Notes: a model not told the origin generated them from the letters alone. Counted from the first letter of the stretch, positions 32,540 through 44,540 are shown. The stretch is DNA of 64,000 nucleotides from Hyaloscypha bicolor E (GCF_002865645.1 NW_020194691.1:620001-684000); one strand, 5' to 3'. Program-made: numbers and translations.

Positions 32540-34790
32540 TTATGCTCCCGTAAGATTTCTCTTACGGAATTCTGGGACCCACACGATCATAACCACATGA
32601 GAATTATGCCTTTCTATTTCCCGTTCTTTGTCGTTAGACTCTCCCAAGGTTTCTCGATCGATTTCCGGTAAGTTTATGAGCGCCAGCTCCCCAGTTCCTT
32701 TAACCGGCGTGTTCACCCACTTGACGTCGTGGACCTTATCCCAGATGCAAGTTTCTCCTAACTCCTAGAGAAGAAATTGGGTAGACAGATCTAGAATGAC
32801 AGGAGATAGGAAATGAAGTTTGAGGTTTGCATACCGTTGCCATTCGTTCCATTCCGTTCGTGGACTCCGGGCTGGTCTCGCAAAATCTGAGTGGATGGAA
32901 CTTCACGCCTACTCTACTAGCATTGTCCCTCCTCTCCTTCCACCATTCAAAACCAGGGAAATCTTGGAGGTGGCCTTCGTGCTTAAACTCCAATAATATC
33001 TCCATTTCTATTGGCCGGGGAAAACCTGCCAGACGAATGTTTTCGATTGGATCCTCGTCATAGTCATCCCTCTGGAGCTCATATTCGTGCTCATCCATGT
33101 GTTCAAGTCTTTTTTTCATTGCAGGACAATTGAGCAGAGGCCCTGCTATCGCTTTAAGACCACGAGAGCGAAAGAGGCTATAGACAATATTATATCGATG
33201 CCTTTTAGTTCGTAAGGCATGAGGTTTTGGGTTTTGGGTTTTGTGTGCAAGTATGGATATCGACAGTAGAAGCCTAGTTTCCCCCCTATGTATAATCTTA
33301 GCATTGGAGAAATGAACGTGGGACGAATAAGTGAGACGTACCCTCTTTCATGAAGCCAGGATTCTGCAACATGTGCTTGATGCTAGCGTAAAGAGGAAAG
33401 CACGATGGCATGGCGAGCAAGCCTTGTCCAGGCTCAGGCCTGCGAAGAAGGCATCCAACCCGTTCCGAGACCTCCAAGTTGTACAAAAAGATAAGTTGGT
33501 GACTACCTTGCACTGTATAAATGGAATACTGGCAAGATCCAAAACAAGCGGCCCATTGTATATGGTTCAAGTTCGAACTGGTACATTCGAATGTGGTTGA
33601 AGCTTCTGTATGCCTCTCGATGATTTCCCATTTTCCACCTTTGGATATAACCAGAAGAGAACCGTTACTTCAAGCAAGCCCACTTACCTTGGTGGGTCCG
33701 TGGGAGACAGATTAGCAGTTTGCCAAGTGAATTTGGTGTTTTCGGGTGGTAACCGAAAGGAATGTTGACCTTGTCAGTGGACTCAGGTACAACCTATAGG
33801 CATTCTCTGTCAGTATGTTTCCTGGAAATAGGTACCAATCTTACTAAGAGAATTGGAGCTGATGCTCTAACGCCGCGATGTTCCGGTCTGCACTTCAACA
33901 TCTCGCACTCAAAGCCAGGCAGCAAAACTTGCGCAGCCTCATCCAACAAACCGCTCCTATGGGGATCGAAGTCAATAGAGAACTGATTGGTCGAAAGGAT
34001 GCCGAATTTGCCACATGCCGAGTTCTGGGTAGCTTTGAGAAGGTGATCCAGCTTATTGACACCGACATATTACGCGCGCATGGGAAAGGTGACCCGTCTC
34101 GAAATGCCCTCCATGAAAGAGTCGTCGAAACGCAGCGTGAATTGATTGACCGTGGAGTAATTGGAATAAGCAGCAGATGCAAGCTCTTGGAGAGATTCTT
34201 ATAGAACTGGGATCGATTTATCTGTGGAAAATCGATATATTGGAGATTGACAATCTGTAGAATGACTAGTTTTGACTAGATACAGGAGAGTGATTCCATA
34301 AAAAACAGAGGGAATGGGTTCCCTAGCTATATTCCTGATTTCCAGCCCACCATGTGATTTACCCCGCACTTACTTGGTGGTGGGAACGATTTACCAATCT
34401 GATTCCTGAACGTACGTTTACGGAACGTAATCGAATGGCGATACTAATAAACGATTGGTGTGCTCGTACGTAAGTAATACCCAATAATCGGACGAACTGA
34501 ATTAGTGATTGAACCTGGAGTGGAAGGAATGGATGCTAGCCAAGCTAGCTAGTTCAACAATTCTCCTGGAACTGTGGCATTCAATGAAGGTGATATAGTA
34601 CCTCCGCAGCAATATCGCGAGGTTAATTCATGCTCACCAATGGCGTCTCCAAGTTATTTTAGAATTGCGGCCTCAGCTTGCTAGAGGAGGGTTCTCATAG
34701 GTCTTGTTGAGCGGGAGGGCGTGGACTCTGAATCCGAGTCGACCTCCATCTCGCCGGCGTCCGAAGTTTTGCTTTTGAATTGCCCTTGGC
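32540..34790 (-). pseudogene. 2OG-oxygenase-like paralogue C, disrupted
   Basis: All family blocks are present in order on the minus strand but in different frames. They are MEVDSDSESTPSRSTRP (near 34749), a stop after MRTLL, a second stop before LGDAIGEHELTSRYCCGG (near 34620), LRFDDSFMEGISRRVTFP, FSIDFDPHRSGLLDEAAQ and LLPGFECEM (near 33920), HIQWAACFGSCQYSIYTV and LIFLYNLEV (near 33530), and HPLRFCETSPES. The family end is VHDVKWVNTPVKGTGELALI with a stop at 32540-32542. A frameshift breaks GIDIIL from SLFRSRGLKAIAGPLL near 33185. At least two stops and two frameshifts make this a pseudogene. The lesions are not concentrated at C-to-T changes. Confidence 0.72.
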
Positions 34791-35624
34791 GATGGAAGGG
34801 TTCGCCAGCGCTCAATATTCGAAGTTGATATGGGTGATCAAACGGGAAGGAAGGGGGATTAGGAGGAACTCGTGTGGGTCAGAAGTGGGTTCACTTTTTG
34901 AAGGGAGTCAAGCTGTCTGTCACGTGCTGCGCACAGGCATATATATAGCTTCTTCACCGCCCTTAGGGCACCATCATTCATACATATTTATACCAAAACA
35001 CACCACATTCCACTTCCACAGCTTGTCCAGGCCGTGACACTGTCGAAGTTGATTCAGGTAAGCGACAAAGGAAGAAGGTTGCGAGCAAAATAAGCAGTAT
35101 TTCTCTTTTCGAATTTAGGAGAGGTGAAAGGAAAGAAGGTGCGAAAGCAGGCTTCCGTGGAAATTTGTGTGTCAAGGCAGAGGTTGAGTTTCATAGGTCC
35201 AACCTAATGCCGAACACTGTGTTAAGCGAGGCGTTTTCCTACAATTTTGGTCATGTCCACATTGTAGACGAAAGTATCTTCTTCTGCGTTACAATCCCGG
35301 GAAAGATTTGACCTTTCGTGGCTTCCCTAGCTGCAGCAATGTTATGAGTTATTTTCTTGCTTCGCCCCGAGGTTTCATTGGGGTGGCCGACTCTCGTCCA
35401 ACAAGCTCATTGGCAATGACACTGTCGAATTCAAGTTGAAAGTTAATACTAGTGGAAACAGTTATGATATATTCATTGGTATTATTTTTCAAGCGACGGG
35501 TAAGGTAGTTATTTCGATGGTACATGCTTCTCCACCTCGTGTGCGCATATGTCAGCCCAGCAAAATGCATCAATAGCAGCGGCATATCACGTCCCCTTGT
35601 CTTCTACAAGAACTCGTTCCCATG
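34791..35624. other. Intergenic, no supported gene
   Basis: Spacer between pseudogene C and paralogue D. The open frames on both strands (for example 34780-35037 plus and 35349-35585 minus) have no domain. Confidence 0.4.
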
Positions 35625-37559
35625 TTATGCATTAACTGTGAGATCCCTCTTCGCCATCTTCGGGACACGGATCAAGAGTACTACGTAAGAGTAGAACCTC
35701 TCAATGTACGTTTCATCGTCGGTGTAAGGAATGTTATGGAGCGCGAGTTCCCATGGACTACCCTTCTCCCGCTCCTCCGGTGTATTCAGCCACTGTATAT
35801 TACGGTATTTCTTCCATTCCCAGGTTTCCTGTAGCTCCTTTGAGCGAATGATATTAGTAAAAGGGAATTTTGAGGAGGTCGGTAAGCTAAGGGTACTCAC
35901 GGATTCCTTCTCCTCGCGACGAAAGAGCGCATCTTCGCCAGTCCGACAAAACTGCAGTTCCCGGAATTCTGTGCCAATCAGATCTCCTTGCTGCTTCCTC
36001 GCTTTCCATTCCTCGAATGGCGGGAAGTCTGGGTAATATGGGGAACAGCCACCGCTGCAACTATAGGGACTCTCGCAACCGCAACGGCATTGATTAGGCA
36101 AATACTCCGGAAACTCCCAAGGCTCGTCTCCATAGCAGTCCCTGTCAAATTCGTATTCGAATTCATCCATATCATATAGTTCTGATTGATCAAGAAGCGG
36201 TCGAACCTTTACCTCGAGGCCAAGAGAGCGGAAAACATTGTGGACAACCAGATCGACACCAATAAGTGCATATGGCATCGCTTTGGCTGCGTTCGCTGCA
36301 GTGTGAGAATAGGGATAGCGACAATAAAAGCCAATCATACCCCCTAGATGCACAGTCAGCTGAGTTATCATTTGTGTAATGGCCAGAACATACCTTCTTT
36401 CATGAAGCCAGGATGCTCTAGAATACTTCTTACACCGTCGTATAGGGGGAACTGAGTCGCATCCGCAAGCACTGGATTTTGCATAACGCTTCCAACTCTC
36501 TCCGTGACGCGTAAATTATATACAAGCATGATTTGGTTGCCTCTCTGTATTGGATGCATCTTGTGCTGGCAATCTCCTACAAACGCGGCCCATTTGATAT
36601 CGGTGGGCTTAGCACCGCTCCAGTCGAAAATAGTCGAATGCCCTTCGTTGGATACTTCGAGTTGCCCTCCTGTCCATTTGACAGTAAGTTATGGGTCGAC
36701 AACGATTAGCTAAGAAGAGAACTTTACCTTGATGCATGTTCGGGAGACAAACCAGAAGAATGCCAAGATAGTTGTTCGCTGGAATGGGTGGCAAGAACAT
36801 TTTGACACTGGTTGACGGACCTGAGTGTATCTGCCGCAACTCAGCATAAACAATAATCTATCTATTACGAAAAGGGCACGAGGAGTGCTCAGTACTTACC
36901 TGCAGATGTGTAAGTTGGGCCGAAACACCTCGATGCTCTGGTCGTCCTTGGAGAAGATCGGTTTCGAAGCCGGGCAGGATGGTTTGGGCGACGACATCGA
37001 GAATTCCCAGATAGTGTGGATCAAGGTTGGTTGAGAACTGGCTTTCGGGAAGAACGCCACTAGGGCTGCATGCTTTGATCAACCTTGAGTTGTCAATGAC
37101 AGAGAACGCGACCGGATTTCCTTTGGTGGTTCCAACAGCGATTGGCAACCGGATTCTTCTCGGCGTATCATTGTCCGTGGGATCATCCCAGCGAAGAATG
37201 ATTGGGGGAGATACCGGAACTGTCATATCCTTCGCGGCTGTGCTAGACTCGCCGGAGAGGGTGGTCAAGACACGACCTCCGCAACAATACCGAGCCAGTG
37301 CAGAATTTCCTTCAAGAGTTTTGGTGAGTTGCTTGAGAACAACTTTCTCTGCTTGCTTTCGAAGCGATGGCATAGGTTTCTTCTTCTTCTCGTACGAATA
37401 CGGACGCATCGGGGACGGTGGAGGTCCGTCAGAGTCAGAATCTGCCTCGTCGATCTCCGCTTTCTTTGCTGAAGGCATTGCAGAGGTCTCCTTGGATGCT
37501 TGCTGTGGCGGGACTTGATTTCCAGTGCTTCCAGATGCTTGGTTTGGAGTAGTAGCCAT
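35625..37559 (-). CDS. 2OG-oxygenase-like protein lacking HxD, paralogue D
   Basis: Five exons: 37559-36900, 36830-36728, 36669-36394, 36343-35901 and 35837-35625 (1695 nt, 564 aa); intron phases 0, 1, 1, 0 equal those of A and B. The start is MATTPNQASGSTGNQ. It shows ARYCCGGRVLTTL, PPIILRWDDP, RIRLPIAVG, FSTNLDPHYLGILDVVAQ and ILPGFETDL. The core has YLGILLVCLPNMHQGGQLEV, STIFDWSGAKP, IKWAAFVGDCQHKMHPI and QIMLVYNLRV. The HxD strand reads IHSGPSTSVKMFLPPIP, without HxD, while the distal His in DCQH is kept. The tail carries GFYCRYPYSH, a Cys-rich CRCGCESPYSCSGGC stretch not found in A, and IQWLNTPEEREKGSPWELAL. Its neighbours are paralogues on the same strand. Function unknown. Confidence 0.72.
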
Positions 37560-38755
37560 CTCGAAGTGTCACGTTGGAACCCGTGGAAGGTTGAAGTCAA
37601 CAAGCCAGAGTCCTCGATGCTGCAGAACGTGCGTCGCACGTGGATGAAAGAAGGACAGAATGGAGAGCCTGCGAGAGACCGTCAAGGATCCCACGACACG
37701 CTGGGGAGGGAAGGATGGTCGAAGTAAAGGTAGTGGTGATAGTGATGGGGAAAGAAAAGGTTGGGGAAACAAAGCCAGCCTTGCGAGGCCAAGGTTACAC
37801 GAGGAAGGTGCGACCACCACCTGCAAGATCGGAGCCTCACAGCGAACTCCTTCCCGCCTCATCAATATCTGGGCTTCTTCGTCACCGCACAAATCGCCCT
37901 CTAAGCCTCTGGCCTCTTTCTCTCGCAATCGTCAACTTCGGCAACAATTCACTTTTTCATGATCACCGCCGCTATGCGCCATTTCAGCCCATATCCTCCG
38001 CAGTCTATAAAACATCTCATCACCTCTTAAAATCTCTCTCAAAGTTCTCGATATTTCTCTTCTTGTAATCCATCAGCTCCGAGAATCTCCTCGTCATTAC
38101 CAAACGCTGCTACTCCGCTCGCTCAACACAACTGCACTTTCACTGTATGAACAGGGCATGTCAAGTGAACCCCGGGCGTGTTAATTCCCATACTACTTAC
38201 CCAGAAGTCTGGAAAGAATGTTGTGTCGATACCTTCATAGCCGTGCCTATTCCTACGTCGTTGAAGAAAAGAGTGGGGCAAGCACGGTGTATTTTTGCAA
38301 ATACGTATACGGCGCATTCGGTTGTCGCATTACTGATTTGTATCACTTCCTTCCTCTCAGCAGAAATTCGTCATCCAATGAAAGCATAATCTTGATTCCC
38401 TAAAAGAGATATCATCCACAAGCTGCTAACACGTACATGCGGAATTAGCCTTGGTCTGGGCGTTGAAATGGTTCTTACGTCTTACCGCTCAGTGCTCCCC
38501 ATTTTCGCACCTTACCGCTTTCCCTAGGGCTGAGAAGCTTTCGAAATTTCTTCTCTTGAAACAAAGGAGAAGTTTGGTAAGTGTGAAGGAGCATAGCTCG
38601 AAGTCAGCGATGTAAGAAAACATGAAGTTGGGATTATATGAATTCTTCTGCAAGCTTGCATTAGAAAAAAGGAAGGAAAGAAAGGAAAGAAAGGAAAGAA
38701 AGGAGGCGGGGTAGTGAACCCCTGTCTTGTCCTGTAAGACGGGGAGGGCTTGTGG
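37560..38755. other. Intergenic with a GA-rich microsatellite
   Basis: 5' region of paralogue D. The right part holds a GGAAA-type purine microsatellite (about 38667-38704) next to a tRNA-like sequence described separately. No gene is supported. Confidence 0.4.
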
Positions 38756-38765
38756 CTAAGACAAG
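38661..38765 (-). repeat. tRNA-like sequence with simple-repeat tail (possible SINE relic)
   Basis: On the minus strand, TTAGCCACAAGCC resembles an A box. A GTCTT/AAGAC stem with a 7-nt loop follows, then GGGGTTCACTACCCC, shaped like a T arm or B box, and then a pyrimidine repeat tail. There is no acceptor stem and the T loop is imperfect, so it is not a tRNA gene. It could be a SINE end or chance. Confidence 0.3.
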
Positions 38766-39600
38766 GCAATAGTGTCGACTGCCAACCTCAAAATCTCCCC
38801 ATTATCACCCACTCCATTGCGGGCCCTGATAACGAAGAGCAGACCCTTATAAGAATGGAGAAGGAAATAGAACGGCTTTCCCTGAGCCAGCCTCCGAGTT
38901 ACGGGAGCAGGAAGTAGGGAAACTACGACTGCCAAATGAGATACTAGATTAGATCTGGCTTGCAGCACTCCAATACACTGGACCAGGTAAGGATCGTGGA
39001 TGTTGAGTGCGAGAGATGAAAGTAATTCTCCCTCTGTCCATCGCTTTAATCCGAACTGGCTGAGTAGTGGTTTCTTTGTAGTGGATGGCCTCGCCTCTTC
39101 CTGCAAGATCCCGCCTCCGCTACACACTTGTTCAAGATCGAGAGGCTTAGCTTTGCAAGCGGTGGACCTTGTATTTCCCGATATCACGTCGGTGCTGGAA
39201 AGCGAGCTTGGCTCGGAACAGGATGTACGAAGGAGAGAAGCGAAGATCTCTCTTGATTAAGGTTACTCATCTGACGCCTTGATCTCTTCTTCACCCGAGG
39301 GTTCGTCGAGATCTGGCAATTCGCAGAGATGGTGAGTAAGGAGGAGAGAATTGAGGTAAGCAGTGTGGCGTGATTTTGTTTTCGTGAGGCTGAACTTAGA
39401 GGGGGTGTGGAGCGGGAGGGAGACGTGGGTGTGGACGGTTGGGAAGCTGTAGCGGAGGAGGGCGAGGGGTGGAAGGGGCGTGAAGGATTTGACTTGGGAA
39501 GAGGGAAACGGAGGGGTTGTGGGAGTAGAGGAATGATCCTCCCCTTTCCCAAGTTGTTCGTCTAAATGGCCATGCAATAAGATGTCCAGACGGCGGACAT
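38756..39600 (-). CDS. Uncharacterised protein, two exons, 5' end unresolved
   Basis: Exon 2 is 39194-38756 and the preceding exon starts at 39267, giving an in-frame GT-AG intron of 72 nt (GATGA before GTAACC; CCAG before CACC). The joined protein reads LDEQLGKGEDHSSTPTTPPF, FTPLPPLALLRYSFPTVHTH, KTKSRHTAYLNSLLLTHHLCEL, an acidic stretch, then LLSQFGLKRWTEGELLSSLAL and a C-terminal LPAPVTRRLAQGKPFYFLLH. The frame upstream remains open past 39600 without an ATG, so the first exon is not defined. The amino-acid pattern looks like a real globular protein rather than a shadow, but I do not recognise the family. Confidence 0.4.
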
Positions 39601-40994
39601 GCAACGCAACCCAAGTAGCGATGCAAGGCCAACGAATAGAGATGCAGAACCGAAGAACACAAAACACGAAGAACACAAAACACGAAGAGACGAGTCAAAA
39701 CTACATCCTGCGCAAAAAACCCCACTCTCACGTGGAAGCTTTTCCAGTTCTTCTGATGGAATTCCAAGCTGCCAATACGGAGTGCTCGGAACTTGGAAGT
39801 CTTCCGCCCTTTTCACATGCACAGCTCGCGCATCGCGATCTGATCCTCGATCAAGATTCCACACCTCACCTCACCTCAGAAAAGGGGTACCCACAAGTAT
39901 ACCCACTCCTCCCAGCGATCCCCCACGCGTCACTGACCATCCACAGCGAACACCCGCTCTCGAGCGACCGTGGGCCCGGAAGAAACAGGGCAGACTCTTG
40001 TTGCGCGAGATCCACCGGAGGTTGGAGCGATTGGCGTTCGGCCGATTGGCGTTTGGCCGCCGCTGCTGTCGGGCAGAGCAGGGTTTGCCGAAGATTCAGG
40101 GGCGTTTGCTGATAAGGCGTGTTATTTTTAGGGAGGCAACAAGAGAGAACATTGAAACGCTACGGTGCAATTAAGGTTAAGCTACCGAAGGGATAACCAC
40201 TTTTTGCCGTAGTTTTGGATTACTTCTCGAAGGAAAGCGAGGAGTAGCAGGTACTCTGGTAGAGAAAATCTGCCCTGAAAATCTCTTCTCGAAGCAGAGC
40301 TGCATAATTCTCACAAATTTTTCACAAATCGGCACGGCTCGCTTCGGCGCATCGGCAGATTTCAGCAATGACGTCGCCACCAAAACATTGGCTGCAGACG
40401 AAAATGAAGCGCGCTTGGCAGGTCCCACCCCGCAACTTTTCCACCAGAGCTCCAGCATCCCAACCAATTGCAGCAGATACTCCGTACAGTCCGACCTCTC
40501 CCTGATCCGGCGCAGCTACTGCCAGGCCCGCTTAGCTTAGCATCGCTCGATTCGTGTTCGAGTCCGTTGGGAAGGGGGCGCCAGGGCCGGTCCCTGACGT
40601 GCCCGACCACATGGGAGTCGCGCCGTCGAGAAGAGACTTGCGAGCCGCCATCTAGAGAATGATAGACATGTTGCCGGCTGGCGAGCAGCTTGCTTCATTG
40701 CACTCTACTACAATTCAGCAACTTGACGATATCGTGCCCATTGTCGTCTGAACAGACATCACATTCGCTTCCTTCATCCCCTATCACTTTCACGGGCTTC
40801 TTATCATTTTAGCCGCGTTGATTTGAAGCTTCTCTACACGATTCTTGCATCTGCCGTTGCAATCCAGAGACAATTGGATTGTCTGCAGCCCACAATCGTT
40901 TGATACCATCGACGTCTGCAGACACGCGTCGTCAGTGATATCAGAGCTCGAGCTGCCCACCTCAACTCCTCCCTCGAAACAAACCCCCCCTGAT
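39601..40994. other. Intergenic, no supported gene
   Basis: This stretch includes the 5' region of the mechanosensitive channel gene (a leader with several pyrimidine-rich stretches just before 40995) and the undefined 5' end of the minus-strand gene to its left. A plus-strand frame of 191 codons from 39599 shows no domain and is judged a shadow. Confidence 0.4.
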
Positions 40995-43900
40995 ATGTCG
41001 ACGCCCATCCACGAGAAAGACCAATACTCCTTCCCCGCCTTCGAAGCCGACCCTCCTGCGAATCCTCCCCAACACGGCCGCCGTTCCTCCGACGAAGATG
41101 GAACTCTACAAGGAGAAGGACTGGACGATGTCACAGATCACAGCCACCTGCGGATATACCCCAGCTTTGCACAAGGACAAGACTACATTGAGAAGGACAG
41201 CAGAGCACCAATGTCTCCAGCCGCCCAACGAGAGCAGTCTCGTCGACTTGACGATGATTTGGAGATGTTGCGCGCCGAGCGGGTGGTCTCGAACGCCGAG
41301 AGGTCAAATCAAGAAAGCACAATGGGTAGATCAAGATCTATGATGGCTAGGTCGAGGTCGAGGAACAACGTTGAGCCCGAGGATGACTTTGACGTTGGGA
41401 CCACACCGATCCATGAGAAAACAAAAATATACCAACCACCAGCGAACCCGACGACGAAATTGGCAAAGTTCTTTAAGAAGGTGCATCAATCGAGTTTTTT
41501 GGTGAGGTGGTTTGTGTATATTACGCCTCTGACGCTGTTGCTGCTTGTTCCGGTTTTGTTTGGTATCTGGCTGTTCCCACAGACCACGGTTGGTGGTGTG
41601 GAGCTGCTTTGGTTTGGAATTTGGCTGGAGCTTGTTTGGTTGACGCTCTGGGCTGGGAGGGTATGTTAACTCCATCCTCCCTTCAAGCAATTGCTAACGT
41701 ATCTAGCTTTTGGCGAAGTCTATTCCCTGGCCCATGGGCTTAATATCCAGTCTCTTTACCAACAACAGCAAGAAATGGAGAGATCTCGGCAAGGCCCTCG
41801 AAGTACCAGCAACATTGTTCTTCTGGTGGCTCGCTATTGAAGTCTCCTTCCTCCCAACAATGAAGAACCATCATCTAGATGGCGACACAACTACCCGGAG
41901 TTGGGAACTCACGGTGAACAAGATCATCGTCTCGATCTTTGTCGGCGCATGCTTGAACTTCTTCGAGAAGATCATCATTCAGCTTATCGCCATCAGCTTT
42001 CATCTTCGAACTTATGCGGACCGGATTGAGGTCAATAAGTTCCAGATCTCGAGTTTAGTGAAATTGTACATCTACTCGAAAGAGAAGATTCAGATGGAGG
42101 ATTCGGAGTTTGAGCCTCAGCCCAGTGGGCCTGCTTCGGGGGCGAGGACGCCAATGGCATACGTCAATAAGGCACAGAGGAATGCTCGGCATGTGTTCAA
42201 CAAGGTCGGTGATGTTGCTGGGAAGGTTGCTGGAGATTTCACTGGTCAGGATGTGAAGACCAGCACACATCCACATCAAGTGTAGGTCCCCTTGTCCATT
42301 GTTCTCCATCTTGCTAATATGATGTAGCATTCTCCAATTGTTGAATTCAACAAATGGCTCTCAAGTCCTCGCCCGCAGGTTATACCGCACTTTTGCCCAT
42401 GAAGATTCTGAGACCGTCTTGGCGGACGACCTTAGACCTGCATTTGACAATGACGACGAAGCAGATGCTGCCTTTACTATGTTCGACAAGGATTTAAATG
42501 GTGATATTTCCATGGAGGAGCTGGAAGCCGTCTGTGTGGAGATCGGACGCGAACGTAAAGCCATTACTGCATCTCTGAAGGATCTCGACTCTGTGGTATC
42601 GAAGTTGGACTCCGTTTTCTTGTTCATTGTGGCGGTCATCACAATCTTGGTTCTCATCTCGTTGATCTCGACATCTGCTTCAGGCGTTCTTACATCTGCG
42701 GGCTCCACAGTCTTGGCTCTCTCTTGGCTCTTCTCGGCAACGGCGCAAGAATTCCTCCAATCTTGCATCTTCGTATTCGTCAAGCATCCTTTCGATGTTG
42801 GTGATCGAGTTACCATATATGGGAACACAGGATCTCAGATGAAAGGTGACGATTACTTCGTCAAGGAAATCTCCCTGCTGTATACGGAATTCAAGAAGAT
42901 GGAAGGACACGTAGTCCAAGCTCCAAACACCTACCTTAACACCCTCTTCATCCTCAACCAACGCCGCTCTGGCGGCCTCGCGGAAGCCGTCCCCGTCACT
43001 GTCAAGTTCGGTACAACGCTCGACCAAATCGACGAGCTGCGTCACCGCCTCCTCGAATTCGTTGGCTCCGAGAACAGAGAATACCAGAAGAACATTCTCA
43101 CTGAACTAACCACCATCTACGAAGCCTACTCTATCACCCTCAACGTCGTCTTCTTCTACAAGTCGAACTGGCAGAACGAACTCCTTCGCTTGCAGAGACG
43201 AAACAAGTTCATTTGCGCGATGATGGTGACGATGAATGAACTTGGTATCGAGGGTCCAAGACAACGTCTTGCCGGACAATCAGAGGAATTCCCTGTTTTC
43301 TTGCACAACGCTTATCCCAACGGCCAACCATCCAGCACAAACGACCATTCCTCCCCCGGTCCAGGACCCCGCTCCGGCTCTCTCGCCCGCGAACCACCTA
43401 TCGTGGCCCCCGAAGGCAGCGCCAGCCAACCGCTTCGCACCCAACCCTCCATCCTCAGAAACCGCGGCTCCTCCTCCCTTCGTCAACGAGGTGAATCTAT
43501 CTCCGCAATGGGGAAACGCGTCGATTTCTCCCTCGGCATGTCGGACGCCATCTCATCTGGTGCTGATTTCGGCGACGTCTACGAAGATCGCCAACCCAAG
43601 CTTCCTCCTCAAATCACCACTACGTCTCCTTCTCCAGGCCGCCTGAGCCGCGACAGAGCCAGTGAAGACGGAGGTAGTCTCGCGAATAGCAACAGCAAGG
43701 AGAGCGGTATAGGGAAGGTGCCGAGTAACACTTCCAGCCAGAAAACACACCGGAATCGCTTTTTCGGCCGGAGTAGAGGGAGGTCCAAACTAGGGAGTGC
43801 GGAGGAAGGGACCAGTTTGACGGATTTGGAAGCTGGCACGAGGGAGCTTGGTGTTGAGGACCTACCTGATATACCTGAAGCGTCGGGAGCGAACTCCGCG

Positions 43901-44149
43901 AGCTGGGGCGAGGAGACGAAGGGCAGTGTTGACGAGGCGAGGAAGTATGTTGTGGGTAGGAGTGGTGCTGGTGCGAGGAGAGCGACGAGTGGGGAGAGGG
44001 GTTCAAGTGCGAGGATTGATCCGCGGACGGGAATTGTGAGTCCACAGGCTGTGAGCAGGGACAGTGCGAGGGAGAGGGGGGAGCTGCCTATTGCTGATGT
44101 TATGGGTGCACCTAGACGGGCTGTTACCGAGCAGGTCAGGAGACACTGA
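40995..44149 (+). CDS. MscS-type mechanosensitive ion channel with EF-hand
   Basis: Exons 40995-41660, 41707-42281 and 42328-44149 (3063 nt, 1020 aa), two 46-nt GT-AG introns. The start is [21 protein letters not shown] disordered N-terminus of about 170 aa precedes two to four helices ([73 protein letters not shown]). An EF-hand with [12 protein letters not shown] is near residue 465. Then come helices [18 protein letters not shown] and a pore-lining-like stretch [20 protein letters not shown]. The MscS beta domain follows: [16 protein letters not shown] and [20 protein letters not shown]. The tail of about 300 aa is Ser/Pro/Arg-rich. This is the layout of S. pombe Msy1/Msy2, which act in the ER or nuclear envelope during hypo-osmotic shock and Ca2+ control. 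Localisation here is inferred from that. Confidence 0.9.
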
Positions 44150-44540
44150 GTCTGAAAGGAGGGGAGCGTGTATATATGGGTGGGATTCTGTGGGGTTTAG
44201 CGGGTGCATGGTTGGGGAATTGAGATTAGATGGATGGGTAGATAGACGGGTTTGGAAATGGGACTTAGATGGGTGGTGATGATAGTGTTTGGTGCAGAAA
44301 AGCCTGCGTACAACATCAACTCATAATCAACAAAAAGCATCAGTTTTGTGCCTCTTGAGCTCCGATTACAAGTGCAATGCTTTGCTGCTGAACATCATCA
44401 TATTTAGGGAGAGGTGTTGTAACGTACCGTTAGAAATTCTCCATTGATCCATTTGGCACAGCACTGTACAATTCCAATTTTGTCTTTCTGCACTCCGAAG
44501 TTGCCCACAAAATGCTGATTGGCTAGCAAGTGTGTTCTTC
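44150..44540. other. 3' flank of the channel gene, no gene
   Basis: No coding region. Near 44455-44478 there is an inverted, slightly expanded relative of the minisatellite motif that follows (CAGCACTGTACAATTCC). Confidence 0.4.

Noticed and set aside
22250..37559. Biosynthetic gene cluster containing the FAD monooxygenase, ABC transporter and 2OG-like genes
   Set aside because: There is no backbone enzyme (PKS, NRPS, terpene synthase), the oxygenase-like proteins lack catalytic residues, and unrelated housekeeping genes lie between them.
38690..38765. Genuine tRNA gene
   Set aside because: No acceptor stem, almost no variable loop, and the T loop lacks the conserved A at the expected place.
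39599..40174. 191-codon and 176-codon plus-strand ORFs
   Set aside because: They overlap each other in different frames, contain low-complexity Lys/Arg/Thr-rich stretches from repeated AACACGAAG-type sequence, and have no domain.
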